Below, one piece after another: positions 7,726-16,744 of a stretch of 21,829 nucleotides of DNA (the stretch's first letter is position 1; every line of letters begins with the position of its first letter). The DNA lies in the NCBI GenBank assembly GCA_934358955.1, contig CAKRLC010000039.1, positions 1 to 21,829 on the forward strand, read 5' to 3'. Both the position numbers and the translations under genes were made by a program. The notes beneath the pieces are model-generated. The model was not told the origin of the DNA. It made no database searches and saw nothing but the letters and a program-made list of their open reading frames with translations. This DNA comes from an uncultured Roseburia sp. (GTDB lineage: Bacteria > Bacillota > Clostridia > Lachnospirales > Lachnospiraceae).

Positions 7726-8781
7726 ATGGTAAAAGTAGGAATTATCGGAGCAACCGGTTATGCTGGAAATGAATTGGTACGTTTGCTGATGGGGCATAAG
7801 GATGTTGAGATCAAGTGGTATGGCTCACGAAGCTACATAGATAAAAAATACGCAGAAGTTTATCAGAATATGTTTGAGATCGTAGAAGATACGTGTCTTG
7901 ATGATAATATGGAAGAACTTGCGTCCCAGGTTGATGTGATCTTTACAGCAACGCCACAGGGATTTTTGGCAGGCGTTCTGACAGAAGAGATATTATCAAA
8001 GGTAAAGATCATTGATCTGAGCGCAGACTTCCGTATTAAAGATGTAAAAACGTATGAAAAGTGGTATAAAATCGAACACAAGAGCCCGCAGTTTATTGAG
8101 GAAGCAGTTTATGGTCTTTGTGAGATCAACCGTGACAAAGTGAAGAATGCAAGACTGGTTGCAAATCCTGGCTGTTACACAACCTGCTCGATTTTGACAG
8201 CATATCCGCTTGTAAAAGAAGGGGTGATCGATCCGGATACGTTGATCATTGATGCAAAATCAGGAACCTCCGGAGCAGGAAGGGGTGCAAAGCTTCCAAA
8301 TCTGTTCTGCGAAGTAAATGAAAATATGAAAGCGTATGGTGTGACAGACCACAGACATACACCGGAGATCGAGGAGCAGTTAGGATATGCAGCAGGCAGG
8401 GAGATTGTTGTGAATTTCACACCACATCTTGTTCCGATGAACCGTGGTATTCTTGCAACGGAGTATGCTACGTTAAATAAAAAAGCAGATGGAACACTTC
8501 CAACCTATGAAGAAGTGAAAGCAATTTATGATAAATATTATAAAAATGAAAAATTTGTAAGGGTATTGGAAAAAAATATCTGCCCGGAAACAAAATGGGT
8601 AGAAGGCAGCAATTATGTCGATGTGAATTTTAAAATTGATGAGCGGACCGGAAGGATCGTTATGATGGGTGCGCTTGATAATCTGGTAAAAGGGGCAGCC
8701 GGTCAGGCAGTACAGAATATGAATCTGTTATTTGGATTCGATGAAGCAGAAGGCTTAAATCTGGTGCCAATGTTCCCGTAA
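7726..8781 (+). CDS. argC: N-acetyl-gamma-glutamyl-phosphate reductase
   Basis: ArgC reduces N-acetylglutamyl phosphate to the semialdehyde with NADPH, the third step toward ornithine. The protein opens with the Rossmann motif VGIIGATGYAGNELVRLL and has the catalytic cysteine at about residue 150 in VANPGCYTTCSIL. GTSGAGRGAKL and HRHTPEIEEQL are also typical. The frame is open from an ATG at 7681, but nothing like a ribosome site precedes that codon. GGAGA (7715-7719) sits 6 bases before the ATG at 7726, and AAGGAAG (7705-7711) sits before the ATG at 7720. I chose 7726 because family members start right at this Rossmann strand; 7720 is equally possible. It is first in an arginine operon with tight spacing to the next gene (21 bases). 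Confidence 0.96.
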   Translation: MVKVGIIGATGYAGNELVRLLMGHKDVEIKWYGSRSYIDKKYAEVYQNMFEIVEDTCLDDNMEELASQVDVIFTATPQGFLAGVLTEEILSKVKIIDLSADFRIKDVKTYEKWYKIEHKSPQFIEEAVYGLCEINRDKVKNARLVANPGCYTTCSILTAYPLVKEGVIDPDTLIIDAKSGTSGAGRGAKLPNLFCEVNENMKAYGVTDHRHTPEIEEQLGYAAGREIVVNFTPHLVPMNRGILATEYATLNKKADGTLPTYEEVKAIYDKYYKNEKFVRVLEKNICPETKWVEGSNYVDVNFKIDERTGRIVMMGALDNLVKGAAGQAVQNMNLLFGFDEAEGLNLVPMFP

Positions 8782-8802
8782 AGAGTTAGGAGATTAGAGG
8801 AT

Positions 8803-9264
8803 ATGGATAGTTTGAAGCTGATCATCCGGCCGATGACAATGGATGATTATAAACAGGTACATCAGCTCTGGATGGAGATCCATGGATTTGGAATCCGGAG
8901 CATCGATGATTCGGAGGAAGGCGTGGAACGTTTTATCCGGAGAAATCCGACAACGAGTATGGTGGCAGAGAGCGATGGAAAGATCGTAGGTGCGATCCTT
9001 TGCGGACATGATGGCAGAAGAGCCGGCTTATATCATGTTTGTGTAAAGGAAGCATACAGAAAGCATGGAATCGGTCAAAGACTGGTACAGAGCTGTCTGG
9101 AAGCGTTGAAGGAAGAAAAAATTTCCAAAGTCAACCTGATCGCATTTAAGAAAAATGAAGTAGGAAACCGCTTCTGGCAGGGGCTTGGCTGGAAATACTG
9201 CGATAATGTAAATTATTATGAATATGTGTTAAATGAAAAGAATGTAACCGTATTTAATCCGTAA
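8803..9264 (+). CDS. GNAT-family N-acetyltransferase inside the arginine operon
   Basis: This 153-residue single-domain GNAT protein should transfer acetyl from acetyl-CoA to an amine. The core acetyl-CoA-binding motif is CVKEAYRKHGIGQRLVQ (Q/RxxGxG/A form, here RKHGIG). VGAILCGHD precedes it, and the motif B region NRFWQGLGWKY follows, typical of RimI/YpeA-like members. AGGAG (8788-8792) lies upstream. It sits between argC and argJ with short gaps, so it is almost surely co-transcribed. That position makes an N-acetylglutamate synthase role tempting, because this pathway needs acetylglutamate to start. The sequence itself does not prove the substrate: ArgJ can recycle acetyl groups, and protein or small-molecule acetylation remains possible. 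Confidence 0.88.
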   Translation: MDSLKLIIRPMTMDDYKQVHQLWMEIHGFGIRSIDDSEEGVERFIRRNPTTSMVAESDGKIVGAILCGHDGRRAGLYHVCVKEAYRKHGIGQRLVQSCLEALKEEKISKVNLIAFKKNEVGNRFWQGLGWKYCDNVNYYEYVLNEKNVTVFNP

Positions 9265-9319
9265 AACAAGACTTTTCAAAGAGAAACGATGCTAATAGAA
9301 AAAAGAAAAGAGGACGATT

Positions 9320-10543
9320 ATGAAGCAGATAACAGGCGGTGTGACCGCAGCAAAAGGATTTTTGGCAGCAAGCACAGCAGCAGGCATTAAATATAAAGAC
9401 AGAAAAGATATGGCAATGATTTACAGTGAGGTCCCATGTAAGGCGGCAGGAACCTTTACAACCAATATTGTAAAGGCTGCACCGGTCAAATGGGATCAGA
9501 AGGTTGTATATAACAGCAAAAATGCCCAGGCAGTTGTGATCAATGCCGGGATCGCAAATGCGTGTACCGGAGAAGAGGGCATGGAATATTGCAGACAGAC
9601 GGCAGAAAAAGTAGAAAAGGTATTAAATATCGCGGCAGATGAGGTATTGGTTGCATCCACCGGAGTGATCGGAATGCAGCTGCCGATCGACCGCATTTGC
9701 AACGGTATTGATGCTATGGTACCAGACTTGAATGGTGGTCTGGAAAGCGGAACAGAAGCATCCAAAGCAATTATGACGACAGATACAAAAAATAAAGAAG
9801 TGGCAGTACAGGTTGAGCTTGGCGGAAAAACAGTTACGATCGGAGGCATGTGCAAAGGCTCTGGCATGATCCATCCGAATATGTGCACCATGCTGAGCTT
9901 TGTGACAACAGATGCGGCAATCTCCAAAGAGTTATTACAGGAAGCGTTAAGTGCTGACGTTTCGGACACTTATAATATGATCTCGGTAGACGGAGATACC
10001 TCTACGAATGATACCTGCCTGCTTCTTGCTAACGGGCTTGCAGAAAATCAGGAGATCACAGAGAAAAATGAAGATTATGAAGCATTCTGCCAGGCACTCC
10101 GCTTTGTAAATGAAACACTGGCAAAGAAAATGGCAGGAGACGGTGAAGGAGCCACTGCTTTATTTGAAGTGAAGGTCATTGGGGCAGAGAGCAAAGAGCA
10201 GGCTAAGGTTTTAAGCAAAGCAGTCATTACATCCAGCCTGACGAAAGCAGCAATCTATGGACATGATGCAAACTGGGGAAGAATCCTCTGTGCGATGGGA
10301 TATTCCGGGGCGCAGTTTGATCCGGAAAAGGTCGATCTTTTCTTTGAGAGTGCAGCAGGAAAAATGCAGATCATCAAAGATGGTGTTGCAGTAGACTACA
10401 GCGAGGAGGAAGCATCAAAAATTCTTTCAGAGCCGGAAGTGACTGCGATCGCAGACGTGAAAATGGGTGATGCATCAGCAACGGCATGGGGCTGTGACCT
10501 GACTTATGATTATGTAAAGATCAATGCAGATTACCGCTCATAG
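9320..10543 (+). CDS. argJ: Ornithine acetyltransferase / glutamate N-acetyltransferase ArgJ
   Basis: ArgJ moves the acetyl group from N-acetylornithine to glutamate, releasing ornithine and closing the acetyl cycle. The 407-residue proprotein has the family length and cuts itself into alpha and beta chains. The cut site lies in [16 protein letters not shown], where Thr at about residue 190 becomes the N-terminal nucleophile of the beta chain. Here Cys precedes it instead of the common Ala. Other motifs are [21 protein letters not shown] and [16 protein letters not shown]. The ATG at 9320 has AGAGGACG upstream. Whether this copy is monofunctional or also uses acetyl-CoA cannot be told by reading. 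The gene lies between the GNAT gene and argB. Confidence 0.97.
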   Translation: MKQITGGVTAAKGFLAASTAAGIKYKDRKDMAMIYSEVPCKAAGTFTTNIVKAAPVKWDQKVVYNSKNAQAVVINAGIANACTGEEGMEYCRQTAEKVEKVLNIAADEVLVASTGVIGMQLPIDRICNGIDAMVPDLNGGLESGTEASKAIMTTDTKNKEVAVQVELGGKTVTIGGMCKGSGMIHPNMCTMLSFVTTDAAISKELLQEALSADVSDTYNMISVDGDTSTNDTCLLLANGLAENQEITEKNEDYEAFCQALRFVNETLAKKMAGDGEGATALFEVKVIGAESKEQAKVLSKAVITSSLTKAAIYGHDANWGRILCAMGYSGAQFDPEKVDLFFESAAGKMQIIKDGVAVDYSEEEASKILSEPEVTAIADVKMGDASATAWGCDLTYDYVKINADYRS

Positions 10544-10577
10544 AACACAGGAAAAAGAAAAGGATGGGATCAGAAAA

Positions 10578-11477
10578 ATGGAAGAAAAAAATATGAATGA
10601 ACTTTTGAAAAAAGCAGAGGTGCTCATTGAAGCACTCCCATATATCCAGCGTTTTAACCGGAAAATCATTGTCGTAAAGTATGGCGGAAGCGCAATGGTA
10701 GATGAAGAATTAAAACAGCATGTGATCCAGGATGTCACATTGTTAAAGCTGGTTGGATTTAAACCGATCATTGTACACGGCGGCGGCAAGGAGATCAGCA
10801 AATGGGTGGAAAAATCCGGCATGAAACCGGAATTTGTCAACGGATTGCGTAAAACAGATGAGGCAACGATGGAGATTGCTGAGATGGTTTTAAATAAAGT
10901 GAACAAATCCCTTGTAAAACTGGTGCAGGAGCTTGGCGTGAATGCGGTCGGAATCAGTGGAAAAGATGGTGGACTCTTAAAGGTTGAAAAGAAATATTCC
11001 AATGGACAGGATATCGGCTATGTAGGCGAGATCACCGAAGTAAGTCCAAAGATTTTATATGATCTTCTGGAAAAAGATTTTCTTCCGATTATCTGTCCAA
11101 TCGGAATGGATGAGAATTATGACAGCTATAATATCAATGCAGACGATGCAGCCTGTGCGATCGCAAGGGCAGTCCATGCAGAAAAACTGGCATTTTTAAC
11201 GGATATCGAAGGTGTATACAAGGATCCGAACGATGCATCCACACTGATCTCCGAGCTGCCGATCGACGAGGCGAAGAAGCTGATCGAGGAAGGCTATATC
11301 GGCGGTGGAATGCTTCCAAAATTAAATAACTGTATTGATGCGATCGAAAATGGCGTATCCAGAGTCCATATTTTAGACGGAAGGATCGCGCATTGCCTGT
11401 TACTTGAGATCTTTACAAACAAAGGAATCGGAACCGCAATTTTAGGGGATAAGGAGAATAAGTATTATCATGAATAA
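10578..11477 (+). CDS. argB: Acetylglutamate kinase
   Basis: ArgB phosphorylates N-acetylglutamate at the gamma carboxylate, the second and usually feedback-controlled step. The amino acid kinase fold is clear: the phosphate-binding [17 protein letters not shown] for the substrate, then [10 protein letters not shown] and [14 protein letters not shown]. An N-terminal helix ahead of the kinase core ([15 protein letters not shown]) is of the kind found in arginine-inhibited hexameric enzymes, so feedback inhibition is likely (inference). The frame is open back to 10524 inside argJ. I start at 10578 (AGGATGG upstream); 10593, with GGAAG upstream, is a close alternative. The last 8 bases overlap argD. 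Confidence 0.96.
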   Translation: MEEKNMNELLKKAEVLIEALPYIQRFNRKIIVVKYGGSAMVDEELKQHVIQDVTLLKLVGFKPIIVHGGGKEISKWVEKSGMKPEFVNGLRKTDEATMEIAEMVLNKVNKSLVKLVQELGVNAVGISGKDGGLLKVEKKYSNGQDIGYVGEITEVSPKILYDLLEKDFLPIICPIGMDENYDSYNINADDAACAIARAVHAEKLAFLTDIEGVYKDPNDASTLISELPIDEAKKLIEEGYIGGGMLPKLNNCIDAIENGVSRVHILDGRIAHCLLLEIFTNKGIGTAILGDKENKYYHE

Positions 11478-12657
11478 ACAGGATTATATAGATGGGGCAG
11501 AACAGACACTGCTCCATACATACAACCGTTTTCCACTTGTGATCGACCACGGAAACGGCGTTTATCTTTATGACACAGATGGAAAAGAGTATCTTGATTT
11601 TGCAGCAGGAATCGCGGTGCAGGCGTTTGGATACAATAATAAAGAGTATAACGATGCACTGAAAGCGCAGATCGACAAAGTAATGCATACTTCGAATTTA
11701 TACTATAACGTACCGATCATGAATGCGGCAAAAAGAGTATTAAAAGCAAGCGGAATGGATCGTGTCTTTTTTACAAACAGTGGAACAGAAGCAATCGAAG
11801 GTGCGATCAAGGCAGCTAAAAAATATGCTTATACACGGGATGGACATGCGGGACATGAGATCATTGCCATGCAGCATTCTTTCCACGGAAGAAGCATCGG
11901 TGCATTATCTGTGACAGGAAATGCGCATTATCAGGAGCCTTTTGCACCATTACTTCCAGGCGTTCATTTTGCCCAGTTTAATAACTTGGAAAGCGTAAAA
12001 GCTTTGATAAATGAGAAGACCTGTGCTATTATATTGGAGACAGTGCAGGGAGAAGGCGGAATTTATCCTGCAACCCGGGAATTTTTGGAAGGTGTCCAGA
12101 AGCTGTGCAGGGAACATGATGTTCTCCTGATCTTAGATGAGATCCAGTGCGGCATGGGACGTACCGGTAAGATGTTTGCATGGCAGCATTATGGAGTAAA
12201 ACCGGATATTATGACAAGTGCCAAGGCATTAGGATGTGGAGTACCGGTTGGTGCATTCCTGATGACAGAGAGGGTTGCAGAAAAATCACTGGCACCGGGC
12301 GATCATGGCACCACTTATGGAGGCAATCCATTTGTCGGGGCTGCAGTAGATAAGGTGCTTGAGATGATGGAACGGGATCATCTTATGGATCATGTGAATG
12401 AGGTCACACCATATCTGGAAAAGAGACTGGATGAGCTGGTCGCAAAATATGATTTCCTCACAGCAAGACGAGGCATGGGTCTGATGCAGGGAGTTGTGTG
12501 TGAAAAGCCGGTCGGACAGATCGTTGCAAAGGCTTTGGAAGAAGGTCTGATCCTGATCACAGCAGGAACGGATGTACTCCGCTTTGTACCGCCACTGATC
12601 ATAGAAGAAAAACATGTGGATGAAATGATCTCCAAATTAGAAAGAGTTTTAGGATGA
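11470..12657 (+). CDS. argD: Acetylornithine aminotransferase
   Basis: ArgD is a PLP enzyme converting N-acetylglutamate semialdehyde to N-acetylornithine with glutamate as amino donor. The 395-residue class III aminotransferase has [18 protein letters not shown] for phosphate and cofactor binding, [16 protein letters not shown] with the PLP-ring Asp, and the Schiff-base lysine K252 in [15 protein letters not shown]. It starts inside the argB stop region (ATGAATAA overlap), with AAGGAG (11451-11456) 13 bases upstream, so translation is probably coupled. Close relatives can act on GABA or ornithine, but the operon position makes the arginine role safe. Its stop overlaps the start of the next gene (ATGA). 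Confidence 0.96.
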   Translation: MNKQDYIDGAEQTLLHTYNRFPLVIDHGNGVYLYDTDGKEYLDFAAGIAVQAFGYNNKEYNDALKAQIDKVMHTSNLYYNVPIMNAAKRVLKASGMDRVFFTNSGTEAIEGAIKAAKKYAYTRDGHAGHEIIAMQHSFHGRSIGALSVTGNAHYQEPFAPLLPGVHFAQFNNLESVKALINEKTCAIILETVQGEGGIYPATREFLEGVQKLCREHDVLLILDEIQCGMGRTGKMFAWQHYGVKPDIMTSAKALGCGVPVGAFLMTERVAEKSLAPGDHGTTYGGNPFVGAAVDKVLEMMERDHLMDHVNEVTPYLEKRLDELVAKYDFLTARRGMGLMQGVVCEKPVGQIVAKALEEGLILITAGTDVLRFVPPLIIEEKHVDEMISKLERVLG

Positions 12658-13793
12658 AAGCAGTACAAAAGAGAAAAATAACAACGGTCTGCGTTGCTGC
12701 ATTGGTTTGTGCAGCATGCGCAGGCCTGTTGCTGTCTTGTGGAAAGAGTGCAGCAGGGACAGAAGAAAATAAGCTGGTATTCTGGTATGATGATGCAGGC
12801 TATACGGATTTTTTTGAACATGCAGCAGAATCATATTATAAAGATACCGGAAAGGTCGTGGAAGTAAAGTGCAGGGAAGATGCGGAATATCTGAATGCTG
12901 TATATGATGCAACAATACAGCAGAATGGAGCACCGGATGCCTATCTGTTGAGCAGTGATCAGTTAGAGGAGGCGTACTTATACGGATTGGCTGCGGTAAA
13001 TGATGCAGAAGCGTGTTACCTGGATACGGTTGCCGATCGTGCGATCGAGGCATCAACTTACAGAGGCAGAATGTATGGATATCCTTTAAGTTTTGATACG
13101 TGTGTACTTGTTTATCAGAACGGGTATTTTGAACAGGAACCGGAGTCAATACAGGCGATCATTGATTATGCAATCGAGAATGATCCACCGGAGAATGTGC
13201 AGTATCTGATGGAGTGGGATGTCAATGATCCATTTTATGATTTCCCATTTGTTGCAAACAGCATCCGTTTTATAAAAGAAGATGTTGAGACGATGAAGGT
13301 TGAGTATGATCAGGAAATGTATGACGCAGATATTGAATTCTTCCAGCAGATCCTGGAATCTTTTTCGCTGGATGCAGAGAATATAACAGAGGATCGCGTT
13401 ATTTCAGATTTCCTTGAGGGAAGAACCTTATGTGCGATCTTAGATAATAACTCTGTTTCACGGTTAGATGGAACAGATTATTCCATGATCGGGATCCCAC
13501 CGTTAAATGAAACGCTGGCTTCAGGAAGTGCATCGATCACAGATCTTGTCCTTGTAAATGACTTTACAGACAAAAAGAAAGAAGCAGCAGATTTTGCAGA
13601 GTATGTTACCCTGACAATGGCAAAGGAATTGCATACGCTCGGTGGCTATTCTTCTGTAAAATTAAGTGAAAATGCAGATGAACAGGAAAAGCTGTTCTAT
13701 GAAGTATATGAAAACTCGGTTCCGGTTCCGGCTTCGCAGGATGCAAAAGAGTTCTGGGTAACGTTAAAGGAGACGATTTCACAGTATTTTTAA
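12654..13793 (+). CDS. Extracellular solute-binding lipoprotein (ABC-type SBP), orphan
   Basis: The 379-residue protein begins with a charged segment and a hydrophobic signal ending LLLSCGKS, a lipobox with the modified Cys near residue 29, so it should be anchored on the outer face of the membrane. The mature part resembles family 1 (sugar/polyamine-type) binding proteins: NKLVFWYDDAGYTDFFEHAAESYY at its start is the usual LxFW...F...Y opening, and YGYPLSFDTCVLVYQ matches the typical hinge region. No permease or ATPase gene adjoins. Its ATG overlaps the argD stop (ATGA), so translation is coupled to the arginine operon. The ligand is unknown; an arginine-pathway link is inference from position only. 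No terminator is visible after it. Confidence 0.85.
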   Translation: MKAVQKRKITTVCVAALVCAACAGLLLSCGKSAAGTEENKLVFWYDDAGYTDFFEHAAESYYKDTGKVVEVKCREDAEYLNAVYDATIQQNGAPDAYLLSSDQLEEAYLYGLAAVNDAEACYLDTVADRAIEASTYRGRMYGYPLSFDTCVLVYQNGYFEQEPESIQAIIDYAIENDPPENVQYLMEWDVNDPFYDFPFVANSIRFIKEDVETMKVEYDQEMYDADIEFFQQILESFSLDAENITEDRVISDFLEGRTLCAILDNNSVSRLDGTDYSMIGIPPLNETLASGSASITDLVLVNDFTDKKKEAADFAEYVTLTMAKELHTLGGYSSVKLSENADEQEKLFYEVYENSVPVPASQDAKEFWVTLKETISQYF

Positions 13794-13821
13794 AAAAAAT
13801 TGCATAAAATCAGTAATAGTC

Positions 13822-13850
13822 TTGTCATATTTGTAAAATTTCGTTAAAAT
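13822..13850 (+). promoter_or_regulatory. Promoter for the comEA-like operon
   Basis: TTGTCA (13822-13827), a 17-base spacer and TAAAAT (13845-13850) form a good sigma-A-type promoter about 76 bases before the comEA-like start. It is the only clear promoter before the run of genes up to holA. Confidence 0.65.
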
Positions 13851-13889
13851 ATAAACATCAGGCATTGAGAGGCTTCTTCATCTGACAGA

Positions 13890-13904
13890 CCGGCAGACTG
13901 CCGG
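13890..13904. promoter_or_regulatory. GC-rich dyad in the comEA-like leader
   Basis: CCGGCAGACTGCCGG is a perfect 7-bp inverted repeat around a single A, about 35 bases downstream of the likely start site and just before AGGAAGGAG. It could be an operator or a small mRNA hairpin. No known factor is recognised. Confidence 0.4.
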
Positions 13905-13926
13905 GAATGACAGGAAGGAGAATGCT

Positions 13927-14535
13927 ATGAATGGAACATTCAGAGTATTCCTGGTTGCCACATGCTGCATGCTATGGTTGTGCGGCTGTGGTACCAGGAA
14001 TAACGTTTATTTAGAGGAAAACCAACAGGAAGAAGAACAGACAGAGACGACTGGCACAGAGGAAGACACATTGGTGCAGGCACAGGAGGCAGCATTAATG
14101 TGTTATATCTATGTCTGCGGAGCAGTTGTATCACCGGGAGTTTATATGCTTCCGGAGAACAGCAGGATTTTTGAAGCGATTGCATCAGCGGGGGGACTCA
14201 CGGAGGATGCTGCAAAAGATGCAGTGAATCAGGCAGCGTTTGTGACAGATGGACAGATGCTTCGTATCCCAACTGTGGAAGAAGCAGCAGAGTCAGCAGA
14301 AGCTTTGGCGGATGGGGCAGATGGAAGCAGCACAGAGGATGGGCGTCTCGATATTAACCGCGCAACCGTGGCAGAGTTCATGACACTGCCGGGAATCGGA
14401 CAGTCGAAGGCAGAGTCGATCGTTGCTTACCGGGAATCAAAGGGAACATTTTCTTCTGTTGAAGATCTCATGAAAGTAGACGGGATCAAAGAGGGTGTTT
14501 TTAACAAAATTAAGAATAGTATAAAGGTAAACTAG
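13927..14535 (+). CDS. ComEA-like DNA-binding lipoprotein (SLBB plus helix-hairpin-helix)
   Basis: ComEA proteins bind incoming double-stranded DNA at the cell surface and pass it to ComEC during transformation. The 202-residue protein has a signal ending LWLCGCGTR, a likely lipobox, then an acidic linker (EENQQEEEQTETTGTEED). An SLBB domain follows at about 55-115 (IYVCGAVVSPGVYML, ASAGGLTEDA). The C-terminal tandem helix-hairpin-helix is at about 138-202: LDINRATVAEFMTLPGIGQSKAESIV, then VEDLMKVDGIKEGVFNKI. This order matches ComEA except that a lipid anchor seems to replace the usual membrane helix. AGGAAGGAG precedes the ATG. It heads a gene run that ends with comEC and holA, which supports the role. 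Confidence 0.9.
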   Translation: MNGTFRVFLVATCCMLWLCGCGTRNNVYLEENQQEEEQTETTGTEEDTLVQAQEAALMCYIYVCGAVVSPGVYMLPENSRIFEAIASAGGLTEDAAKDAVNQAAFVTDGQMLRIPTVEEAAESAEALADGADGSSTEDGRLDINRATVAEFMTLPGIGQSKAESIVAYRESKGTFSSVEDLMKVDGIKEGVFNKIKNSIKVN

Positions 14536-14548
14536 AAAAGGTGTAATG

Positions 14549-15241
14549 ATGGCAAAAAAGGTTCTTGTTGTTGATGATGAAAAGTTAATTGTAAAGGGAA
14601 TCCGGTTCAGTCTTGAACAGGACGGTATGGAAGTAGACTGTGCATATGACGGCGAGGAAGCACTTAAGATGGCGACTGAGAATCATTATGATATGATCTT
14701 ACTGGATATTATGCTTCCGAAGCTGGATGGATTTGAAGTCTGCCAGCGGATCCGTGAGTTTTCTGATATGCCGATCGTGATGCTGACGGCCAAAGGGGAT
14801 GATATGGACAAGATCCTTGGTCTGGAATACGGAGCAGATGATTATATTACAAAACCATTTAACATATTGGAAGTCAAAGCAAGGATCAAAGCCATTATGC
14901 GAAGAACCTCCGCAGGAAAACCAAAGAAAGAGGCTTCCCACGAGATCGAAGCTGGGGATCTGCGCTTGGACTGTGAGAGCAGACGGCTGTTTATTCTCGG
15001 TAAAGAAGTGAATCTGACGGCAAGGGAGTTTGATCTCTTAGAGCTCCTTGTGAATAATCCGAACAAGGTATACAGCAGGGAAAATCTCCTGAATCTGGTC
15101 TGGGGATATGAGTATCCGGGTGATGTGAGAACAGTGGATGTCCATGTCAGAAGACTTCGTGAAAAGATTGAAAAGAATCCAAGCGAACCAAAATATGTTC
15201 ATACCAAATGGGGTGTGGGATACTACTATAACCAGAATTAG
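14549..15241 (+). CDS. OmpR/PhoB-family response regulator
   Basis: This two-component regulator pairs a receiver domain (residues 1-118) with a winged-helix DNA-binding domain (about 130-230). The receiver has the acidic pair in VLVVDDEK, the phospho-acceptor D53 in ILLDIMLPKLDG, the conserved Thr in VMLTAKG and Lys in YITKPFN. The output domain has LTAREFDLLELLVNNPNKVYSRENLL and RTVDVHVRRLREKIE, then VHTKWGVGYYY. An ATG at 14546 lies directly ahead; 14549 has better spacing to AAAAGG. The cognate kinase gene starts 15 bases after its stop. The targets are unknown, but its place inside the competence/envelope gene run suggests control of envelope functions (inference). Confidence 0.96.
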   Translation: MAKKVLVVDDEKLIVKGIRFSLEQDGMEVDCAYDGEEALKMATENHYDMILLDIMLPKLDGFEVCQRIREFSDMPIVMLTAKGDDMDKILGLEYGADDYITKPFNILEVKARIKAIMRRTSAGKPKKEASHEIEAGDLRLDCESRRLFILGKEVNLTAREFDLLELLVNNPNKVYSRENLLNLVWGYEYPGDVRTVDVHVRRLREKIEKNPSEPKYVHTKWGVGYYYNQN

Positions 15242-15256
15242 TCAGGGTGTGAAAAA

Positions 15257-16699
15257 ATGTCCAAGTTTAAAAATATCAAAGATTTTATGAAAAGTCTGAA
15301 GTTCAGACTGATACTTTTCTTTATTCTTTTTGGAATTGTGCCGGGAATCATATTGCGGATAGGAATATTGAACACATATGAGAACCGGGCAGTTTCCATC
15401 AAAACAAGCGAGATCTTAAGCCAGGCTAAGATCCTGGCAAATCAGATTGTCGCGAATGATTATCTGCAAAATTCCAATTCAACGATCATTAATGCAGAAT
15501 TAGAACAGCTGTCCAATATTTATGATGGCAGGGTTATGATCATTGACCACAGCTTTCATATTATAAAGGATACGTATGACCTTGATACGAATAAGACAAT
15601 CATTTCCAAAGAAGTGATCGAGAGCTACAATGGCGAGGAAATCAAAAAATACGATGCGGAGAACCGATATATAGAACTGACGGTGCCGCTTGTGTTAAAT
15701 GATGAGAATACGCATGAAAGCAAGATCCTTGGAGTGATGTTAGTCAGTGTGTCGACAGACAGCATTAATCTGAATATGGAGTATCTGGCACGGAATGTCT
15801 CTATCGTACAGATGGTCTGTGTCGTGATCGCCATTTTTATCGCAGTGATCTTAAGCATTCAGCTCGTTAAGCCATTGCGGAAAATGTCTGAGTCGATCGA
15901 TGAGATTAAGACCGGATACGGGGAAGATGCATTAGAGATTTATGACTATACGGAAACCAGGCAGATCTGTGAAAAGTTCAATGAGATGCTTGGAAGAATG
16001 AAGGTTCTTGACGATTCCAGACAGGAATTTGTATCAAATGTGTCACATGAATTAAAGACACCACTGACGTCTATGAAGGTACTGGCGGATTCTTTAAATA
16101 GTATGGAGGATGCGCCGATCGAGCTTTATAAGGAATTTATGGGAGACATTGGAAATGAGATCGACCGTGAGACGAAGATCATTAATGATTTGCTGTCTCT
16201 TGTAAAAATGGATAAGTCTGCAGCAGATCTGAATGTGACAAACATAAATATTAATGAGCTTTTAGAGCAGATATTGAAACGACTGAAGCCAATTGCAGAG
16301 AAGCAGAACGTAGAGCTGGTGCTTGAAAGCTTCCGTCCGGTTTCTGCGGATGTGGATGAAGTCAAGATCACGCTTGCATTTACAAACCTGATCGAGAATG
16401 CGATCAAGTACAATAAGCCGGGTGGCTGGGTGCATGTCAGCCTGAATGCGGATCACCAGTATTTTTATCTGAAGGTGGAGGACTGCGGAATGGGTATTCC
16501 GGAGGATTCACTGGAGCACATTTATGAACGTTTTTACAGGGTAGATAAATCCCATTCCAGAGAGATCGGAGGAACCGGACTTGGACTTGCAATCACAAGA
16601 AATGCAGTCTTGATGCATCGTGGAGCGATCAAGGTGTTCAGTACAGAGGGAGAGGGAACGATTTTTAATGTGCGCATCCCATTGAATTACATCTCATAG
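15257..16699 (+). CDS. Membrane sensor histidine kinase
   Basis: The 480-residue kinase has a first membrane helix at about 16-37 (LILFFILFGIVPGIILRIG), an extracytoplasmic sensor of about 145 residues and a second membrane helix at about 182-203 (VCVVIAIFIAVILSIQ). A HAMP linker (VKPLRKMSESIDEI) is followed by a HisKA domain with the phosphorylated H264 in SNVSHELKTPLTSMK. The ATPase domain shows the N box NLIENAIKYN, G1 EDCGMGIPE and G2 GGTGLGLAI. It belongs to the PhoR/WalK/MtrB-like type. AGGGTG lies before the ATG. It follows its response regulator by 15 bases and precedes a GerMN lipoprotein, a trio seen in actinobacteria as MtrA-MtrB-LpqB. The signal is unknown. Confidence 0.95.
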   Translation: MSKFKNIKDFMKSLKFRLILFFILFGIVPGIILRIGILNTYENRAVSIKTSEILSQAKILANQIVANDYLQNSNSTIINAELEQLSNIYDGRVMIIDHSFHIIKDTYDLDTNKTIISKEVIESYNGEEIKKYDAENRYIELTVPLVLNDENTHESKILGVMLVSVSTDSINLNMEYLARNVSIVQMVCVVIAIFIAVILSIQLVKPLRKMSESIDEIKTGYGEDALEIYDYTETRQICEKFNEMLGRMKVLDDSRQEFVSNVSHELKTPLTSMKVLADSLNSMEDAPIELYKEFMGDIGNEIDRETKIINDLLSLVKMDKSAADLNVTNININELLEQILKRLKPIAEKQNVELVLESFRPVSADVDEVKITLAFTNLIENAIKYNKPGGWVHVSLNADHQYFYLKVEDCGMGIPEDSLEHIYERFYRVDKSHSREIGGTGLGLAITRNAVLMHRGAIKVFSTEGEGTIFNVRIPLNYIS

Positions 16700-16744
16700 A
16701 ATCTGTGTTATAACGGAATGAGATATGGAAAGTTGGAAGATGAA

